From the NCBI RefSeq assembly GCF_000463075.2, contig NZ_AVAQ01000052.1, positions 1 through 64,000 of the forward strand: a stretch of 64,000 bases of DNA, given 5' to 3'. A model generated the notes under the pieces. That model was given only the letters and a program-made list of their open reading frames with translations, did not search any database and was not told the DNA's origin. Of the stretch, positions 59,353 through 64,000 are shown piece after piece (the stretch's first letter is position 1; each line of letters starts with the position of its first letter). Origin of the DNA: Lactiplantibacillus plantarum EGD-AQ4 (GTDB lineage Bacteria > Bacillota > Bacilli > Lactobacillales > Lactobacillaceae). The translations under genes and the position numbers were made by a program.

Positions 59353-59676
59353 TTTCGGATCATTAGCGCTTACCCTCACCCAGGCTGGTGCTGAATACCC
59401 GACAAGCCATTGCCGTCCACTTTTCACCTTCAAGCACGTCACAACCCTGGTCTGATAGGGCTATTGGACTGGTGCCCGCATGACAAATTAACAGTTAGCC
59501 AATCGACTTGCATCACATTCAAGCAACACTTCGACTAGAATCATCCCAACAAAACCTATTGATTGCACACGACCGATGTAAGCGTTAACATTAGCAAACC
59601 CCTTAAAGTTATAATAAATATTTATATACTTTTTGATAGCAATAACTAACAAACTGATAGTATCAGTCTAATCAGT
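59353..59676. other. Intergenic stretch, nothing assigned
   Basis: Between two convergent terminators. No open frame with a ribosome site and no repeat-family copy seen; the last 100 bases are AT-rich. Confidence 0.6.
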
Positions 59677-59721
59677 AAAAAAAGATTGCTATCGGCAAAC
59701 GCCAATATCAATCTTTTTTAT
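59677..59721 (-). terminator. Terminator of manA
   Basis: AAAAAAGATTG-TATTGGC / GCCGATA-CAATCTTTTTT on the minus strand, 20 bp after manA. Confidence 0.85.
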
Positions 59722-59741
59722 CCCATCAGGGGTTTAACTAA

Positions 59742-60707
59742 TTAAGCTTTTTCGCCAGGTTCTGAGGCAATGATTTGTAAATCACCTGACAAGGTCCACT
59801 GTTTCACATCGTATGGCAACATGAAGTGAACACCTTTATGCAATGGATAATCTTTCCCGTCGACCGTGATCTTTCCGTCACCATCCAAGACGGAAACTAA
59901 GGTGTAAGGTGCCTTACCGCGATTAAAGGTAGCTTGCCCATCCGTCAATCGCCATTGCCAAACGCTAAAGAATGGTGATTGAACATAAGTCGTGACAGTC
60001 GCATCGCCGACCTGAGTCGTGGTGATATTTAAGTCCGGATCATGGTGTGGCACATTGGTCGTGTCGATTGACTGTTGTAAGTGCAATTCGCGCTTCTTGC
60101 CAGTCGTCTTATCAACCCGATCCCAGTCATAGAGCCGGTAAGTCGTATCGGAACTCTGTTGGGTTTCTAAGACCATGATGCCCTTCCCGACCGCGTGAAT
60201 CGTTCCCGATGGCACGTAGAGAAAATCGCCGGCTTTAACGGGAACTCGCCGTAATAGCTTGTCCCATTCGCCATTGTTGATCCATTCGGCAAGTTGTTCG
60301 CGGGTCTTGGCATGATGGCCGTAAATCATCGTTGCACCTGGTTCTGCAGCAATGACGTACCAGCATTCCGTCTTGCCAAGTTCATGTTCATGTTCGGCCG
60401 CATAGGCGTCATCCGGATGAACTTGAACCGACAAATCTTCACTCGCATCCAAAATCTTAGTTAATAGTGGGAACACATCCCCCTTGGCATTACCAAAGAC
60501 GTCGCGATGCTTTGCCCAGACTTGATCCAAGGTCATGCCAGCATACGGGCCGTTTTCAACCGTGGCTGGGCCATGTGGATGCGCCGAAATTGCCCAACAT
60601 TCACCGGTATGGTCGCTCGGAATATCATAGCCGAAATCATCGTGTAATTTCGTGCCACCCCAAATTTTTTCATGAAACACTGGCTTTAAAAAGTACGGTT
60701 CACTCAT
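59742..60707 (-). CDS. manA: Mannose-6-phosphate isomerase, class I
   Basis: Zinc enzyme interconverting mannose-6-P and fructose-6-P. 321 aa, the short Gram-positive form: YFLKPVFHEKIWGG (about 5-18), LSVQVHPDD (about 93-101), GKTECWYV (about 110-117) and YVPSGTIHAVGKG (about 166-178), which hold the zinc His/Glu ligands. GGAGTGAG precedes the ATG. Single gene. Confidence 0.95.
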   Translation of the reverse strand: MSEPYFLKPVFHEKIWGGTKLHDDFGYDIPSDHTGECWAISAHPHGPATVENGPYAGMTLDQVWAKHRDVFGNAKGDVFPLLTKILDASEDLSVQVHPDDAYAAEHEHELGKTECWYVIAAEPGATMIYGHHAKTREQLAEWINNGEWDKLLRRVPVKAGDFLYVPSGTIHAVGKGIMVLETQQSSDTTYRLYDWDRVDKTTGKKRELHLQQSIDTTNVPHHDPDLNITTTQVGDATVTTYVQSPFFSVWQWRLTDGQATFNRGKAPYTLVSVLDGDGKITVDGKDYPLHKGVHFMLPYDVKQWTLSGDLQIIASEPGEKA

Positions 60708-60774
60708 AAGATCTACTCACTCCATTGCTGAATTTGATACTTAAAGTTTAGCATATATGAAAGCGGTTGTGAAA

Positions 60775-61815
60775 CTAGAGCGGCAATTTTGTAACCGTAT
60801 CCGCCAACCAGGCCGCAATCAAGCGCCGCCGCGCTGGTAAAAACTGCTGATTATTAGCAACCGGATGAACGCGATTTGATAAGAAGACCAGCCCCTGTTG
60901 CCGTTGACGGTCGAGCATCAACAACGTGCCGGTATACCCGGTGTGAAAAATGACCGGTTGTTGGCCCGCTGCACGGTGCCAGAGATTCCAACCAAAGCTC
61001 CGCCGCAAGTGGTGATTCGGCGTCCAGTCTTGATACAAACTCGCAATGGTCTCCGGTTCCAACACTTCTGGAACCGTAATTTGGCCCAGCATCAACTGTG
61101 AAAACCGGACCAAGTCAGCCACACTCGCAAATAGCCCTGCTGACCCACAGTGCTCGCCTAACACTCGGGCTTTCGGGTCATGCACGATTCCTTGTAATAG
61201 CCCCGTTGCTTCCGTATACGTCGTCGGAATCGCTTGCTGTGGGTTTGGCTTAAATGTCGCGTCTGGCAAGTTTAACGGCTTAATAACCCGTTCTGTGATG
61301 ACTTGCTGGACTGGCTGATGATAGACCTGTTCAATGACCAAGCCCATCAAAATTAACCCTAAGTCCGTGTAAACCACGCGATGATTTCGATTACGTTCGC
61401 TAAGCGGTAACTGCTGAACTGCAGCCAATAACGCCGTTGCCCCCAACGCATTACGATTCGGGATATACCCGCTTAAACCACTCGTATGGGTCATTAAGTT
61501 GCGAATCGTGACGGTCGTGGACTGTAATGTTGGTAAATAGTCATGAACTGGCCGATCCAGGTCTAATTTTCCAGCCGCCAACAATTGTAAGGCCACCGTA
61601 GTCGTTCCTACGACCTTCGTCACCGATGCCAAATCATAAACGGCGTGTGGCCAAATCGGCTTAGTCGTCGGTTGCAACTGTGCCACACCCACTTGCCGTT
61701 CAATGACCTGCTCGCCATCAATCAATGCATAGCTAGCGCCCGGTATCACCTTTTGCGCCACCATCGCTGCAATCTGAGCTTCAGTTCTCTCAAAATTCAC
61801 CATTAAATCACTCAT
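60775..61815 (-). CDS. Serine hydrolase of the beta-lactamase / penicillin-binding family (class C)
   Basis: A 346-aa protein with the SxxK motif in DLASVTKVVG (about 62-71), a YxN-like Tyr in VVYTDLGLIL (YTD, about 149), and HTGYTG (about 271) in place of KTG. No signal peptide, so it is likely cytoplasmic or weakly attached; probably an esterase or D-aminopeptidase-like enzyme rather than an antibiotic-hydrolysing one. The start at 61815 or at MVNFER (61803) is uncertain. Confidence 0.87.
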   Translation of the reverse strand: MSDLMVNFERTEAQIAAMVAQKVIPGASYALIDGEQVIERQVGVAQLQPTTKPIWPHAVYDLASVTKVVGTTTVALQLLAAGKLDLDRPVHDYLPTLQSTTVTIRNLMTHTSGLSGYIPNRNALGATALLAAVQQLPLSERNRNHRVVYTDLGLILMGLVIEQVYHQPVQQVITERVIKPLNLPDATFKPNPQQAIPTTYTEATGLLQGIVHDPKARVLGEHCGSAGLFASVADLVRFSQLMLGQITVPEVLEPETIASLYQDWTPNHHLRRSFGWNLWHRAAGQQPVIFHTGYTGTLLMLDRQRQQGLVFLSNRVHPVANNQQFLPARRRLIAAWLADTVTKLPL

Positions 61816-61901
61816 TCTCTCTCAAATTTATCGCTTGGCTAACGCCCTAACATGGCAGACCGCAGCCGACTTCATACCGTTTGTTGTACAGATACAACCA
61901 T

Positions 61902-62146
61902 TACGGATGAGCTAGTTCATTGGTTATGAAGCATGGTTAAAGCGTGCTATCTAGTTGGTTGCTTGTTCGTCAGAATAGACGCCCTGTTCCAATTTTCAGG
62001 CCTGACCGTCAATACTGGCAGATGCCCATCGCGTTCCAACGTTGTCAGAAATGCCTGTAAGCCGGCCTAGGATGCTTCCACAATAGCGAATTTACGCTAA
62101 CTCGCACTGTTTCCAGCGGTCCTCAGCTGGCGGCACTTGACCTCAG
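61902..62146 (+). repeat. Deleted TIR-element copy with a decayed left end
   Basis: The left end TACGGATGAGCTAGTTCATT and on to TTAAAGCGTGC follows the consensus terminus with many changes. GCTTGTTCGTCAG and GCGTTCCAACGTTGTCAG are R remnants; ATGCCTGTAAGCCGGCCTAGGA to TCAGCTGGCGGC is the L end. The right terminal repeat is missing. Confidence 0.7.
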
Positions 62147-62155
62147 CAATCAGCC

Positions 62156-62335
62156 TCATGCTCGCCGAAACAGCCGTGGTAGAACCACTAACCAGTAACA
62201 GCCAAGCGCAATGCCGCCAATCACGAGTGACCAAGGTTTGGACAGCAGCTGATGTTGATAGCCGAGTGTACACGCGACTAGCACCACCGTACTTGCCCAT
62301 TCAATAACTTGCCAATGCCGATTCAATACTTTCAT
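62156..62335 (-). CDS. Small membrane protein, 59 aa
   Basis: A short gene not covered by a longer frame. It runs from ATG 62335 (MKVLNRHWQVIEW) to TGA 62156 with GGAG 12 bases upstream. Two hydrophobic segments (about 13-25, WASTVVLVACTLG, and 36-54, SLVIGGIALGCYWLVVLP) and a basic ending LFRRA make it a likely two-helix membrane protein. No family recognised. It sits between bcaT and an element remnant; its stop is 10 bp from the remnant. Confidence 0.6.
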   Translation of the reverse strand: MKVLNRHWQVIEWASTVVLVACTLGYQHQLLSKPWSLVIGGIALGCYWLVVLPRLFRRA

Positions 62336-62498
62336 CCGCCCATTCGTCTCCTTTTATTGTAACGCGTTCCCCGTCCTGCTCGCAGGATCCTCAATAATCT
62401 TAACCTAACCATAATCGCTTGACCACCCTCTTTTGGCCAATTAGGAACCCCCGGTCTTTGTTATCGTTGCAAATGATTTCAAGACCGAATTAGTATCC

Positions 62499-62549
62499 AA
62501 AAAACGACCTCAGTCGCGTTCGAATTACGAACCGACCAAAGTCGTCATT
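62499..62549 (-). terminator. Terminator of bcaT
   Basis: ACGAC-TT-GTCG-GTTCG / CGAAC-CGAC-GTCGT stem then T6 on the minus strand, 14 bp after bcaT. Confidence 0.85.
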
Positions 62550-62562
62550 TAATGTTTAAAAA

Positions 62563-63591
62563 TTAGTCTAAATCAACCTTTTGAACCCAGCCTTCAGGTG
62601 CTTCACGGTCGCCGAATTGAATCCCAGTTAATTCATCGTATAACTTCTTGGTAACTGGGCCAACTTCCGTCTCACTGTAGAAGACGTGTAACTTACCTTG
62701 ATGTTCCAAACCACCAATTGGTGAAATAACGGCAGCAGTCCCACAGGCACCAGCTTCAGCGAAACGGTCTAAGTCATCGATGTAAACATCGCCTTGTTCA
62801 GTCTTCATGCCGAATTTGTGTTCAGCTAAGTAGAGTAATGAGTACTTCGTCACTGAAGGCAAAATTGATGGTGATTTTGGTGTCACGAAGGTGCCGTCCT
62901 TGGTAATCCCAAAGAAGTTCGCTGAACCAACTTCTTCAATCTTACGATGTTCAACGGGGTCTAAGTAAACACAGTCTGAGAAGCCATCAGCGTGGGCCTT
63001 TTGACCTGGGAATAAGCTGGCAGCGTAGTTCCCACCAACTTTATAAGCACCGGTCCCTTTGTGGGCAGCACGGTCATATTCAGAAGTGGTGAAGTTCGTG
63101 GGCGTCATGCCACCTTTGAAGTAGCTCCCAACGGGCATCGCAAAGACGGTGAAGATATATTCGTCAGCTGGATGCACACCAATGTTACCACCGACCCCAA
63201 TCATGAGTGGCCGTAAGTATAACGTTGCGCCAGTACCATATGGTGGGACGTAATCTTGGTTCGCCTTAACGACTTGTTTAACGGCGTCCACAAACATGTC
63301 GGTTGGCACTTGTGGCATTAATAACCGTTCACAACTCGTTTGCATTCGAGCAGCATTACGGTCTGGCCGGAATAACTGGACACTGCCATCCTTTGTCCGA
63401 TAAGCTTTTAAGCCTTCGAAATCTTGTTGGCCGTAGTGTAACGCGGTTGATCCTTCACTGATATGTAAGGTTGCGTCTCCGGTTAATTCTTTCTTATACC
63501 AGTCACCATCTTTCCAATACGCGCGGTAACGGTAAGGAAGGTTACGATATTCGAATCCTAAGTTGTTCCAGTCCAATTGTACGTCTGCCAT
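62563..63591 (-). CDS. bcaT: Branched-chain amino acid aminotransferase
   Basis: PLP enzyme (fold type IV) moving amino groups between Leu/Ile/Val and 2-oxoglutarate. 342 aa: GSTALHYGQQDFEGLKAYR (read in parts, about 46-64), GPGTGAYKVGGNYAAS-like GTGAYKVGGNYAAS with the PLP Lys (about 187-200), EEVGSANFFGI (about 222) and GACGTAAVISPIG (about 283-295). Its keto-acid products fit HicD. Single gene with its own terminator. Confidence 0.96.
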   Translation of the reverse strand: MADVQLDWNNLGFEYRNLPYRYRAYWKDGDWYKKELTGDATLHISEGSTALHYGQQDFEGLKAYRTKDGSVQLFRPDRNAARMQTSCERLLMPQVPTDMFVDAVKQVVKANQDYVPPYGTGATLYLRPLMIGVGGNIGVHPADEYIFTVFAMPVGSYFKGGMTPTNFTTSEYDRAAHKGTGAYKVGGNYAASLFPGQKAHADGFSDCVYLDPVEHRKIEEVGSANFFGITKDGTFVTPKSPSILPSVTKYSLLYLAEHKFGMKTEQGDVYIDDLDRFAEAGACGTAAVISPIGGLEHQGKLHVFYSETEVGPVTKKLYDELTGIQFGDREAPEGWVQKVDLD

Positions 63592-63717
63592 ATATTTCGA
63601 CTTCTTTCATATGTAATTTCCAAATTAATTAATTTGAATTTAATTAAAAGATTAATGGTTAATTAGAACTTTGTCAAGGGGGAATGAAACATTTTCAACG
63701 TTTGACTCAATTTTTGG

Positions 63718-63723
63718 TATAAT
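63718..63723 (+). promoter_or_regulatory. -10 box of the last gene
   Basis: TATAAT 32 bp before the GTG start; TTCAAC 18 bases upstream is a weak -35. Confidence 0.5.
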
Positions 63724-63754
63724 GGGGGTAAATATAGCAAAGGACTGGTTCGTC

Positions 63755-64000
63755 GTGGCTAGTAATTCAGATTCAATTTATAACGTCATGTTCTATATCG
63801 CCCATCATCCGGCTGAAATCACCTTTACACAGCCAGAATACACGAATGTCGTGCGGATGGCCATCCCAGACAGTGTCAAGGTTGCTAACCCTGAAATTTA
63901 TTTTCCCGACAACAAATTATTAGTCAATCGGTTTCAAGATGACTTCGTTGCTAAAAATGGGAACCTGCTAGACTTCTTCTTCGATTATACGGAAAAAAAG
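63755..64000 (+). CDS. Unknown protein, cut by window end
   Basis: An open frame of 82 codons from GTG 63755 to the window end. Its beginning reads VASNSDSIYNVMFYIAHHP and includes VRMAIPDSVKVANPEIYF. AAAGGA lies about 10 bases upstream and a TATAAT box precedes it. No family recognised from this part; an in-frame ATG 12 codons on is an alternative start. Confidence 0.65.
   Translation, partial: MASNSDSIYNVMFYIAHHPAEITFTQPEYTNVVRMAIPDSVKVANPEIYFPDNKLLVNRFQDDFVAKNGNLLDFFFDYTEKK

Noticed and set aside
62097-62300. 67-codon minus-strand frame
   Set aside because: It overlaps the element remnant and has no ribosome site; the 59-codon frame from 62335 has better protein features.

Overview
The window reads as chromosome of a lactic acid bacterium of the Lactiplantibacillus plantarum group. 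Reasons: moderate GC, AAGGAGG-type ribosome sites, T-box and PyrR RNA control, a fused GshF, a hydroxyisocaproate dehydrogenase, MurT/GatD, and the order folC-valS, thiI-csd-ezrA-rpsD, murA-atp operon-pyrP-upp-glyA-tsaC-prmC-prfA-tdk. The species name is from memory of gene content, not a search. No tRNA, rRNA, CRISPR array, phage or transposase gene was seen.

Layout. 0.6-13 kb (mostly minus strand): folC, valS behind a T-box, tpx, a stand-alone gamma-glutamylcysteine ligase, thiI and csd, ezrA; then plus-strand GAF-type methionine sulfoxide reductase and rpsD with a leader. 14-18 kb: small regulatory and unknown genes, including a frameshifted AgrA-type LytTR regulator, a 109-aa orphan, and an SdpR/SdpI-like pair with its operator. 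18-25 kb: gshF, rarA, a 6S-like RNA (lacto-usp position), usp, and a TPR-containing XRE regulator. 25-32 kb: membrane GdpD, ddl, an oxidoreductase, a DUF2785 protein, hicD. 32-40 kb: Met T-box-controlled metNIQ, an orphan GcvH, and a cell-shape/envelope group (rodA, yidD, mreB-like, murA). 42-49 kb: the complete F1Fo ATP synthase operon atpBEFHAGDC. 49-57 kb: pyrP (frameshifted in a G7 tract), upp, glyA, tsaC, prmC, prfA, tdk. 57-64 kb: murT-gatD, manA, a serine hydrolase, a 59-aa membrane protein, bcaT, and the start of an unknown gene.

How it fits together: the window is mainly housekeeping (translation, pyrimidine and one-carbon salvage, energy, envelope, thiol redox). The two gamma-glutamylcysteine ligases, Tpx and the methionine sulfoxide reductase point to redox defence. 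MurT/GatD, MurA, Ddl, RodA and MreB serve peptidoglycan.

The most unusual content lies between the genes. A dispersed family of non-coding elements, about 970 bp when complete, occurs nine times here as full, truncated or internally deleted copies. It has imperfect terminal inverted repeats of about 45 bp starting near TACGCATTGTGC. Three copies carry 5-6 bp flanking duplications (TCACT, ATGTT, AACCTA). Internally it has two modules, called here R (left in the plus orientation) and L. Both fold into large imperfect palindromes, and R shows compensatory base changes between copies. No transposase is present, so this looks like a non-autonomous mobile element or a mobile structured-RNA/DNA element. 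I do not recognise it as a described family.
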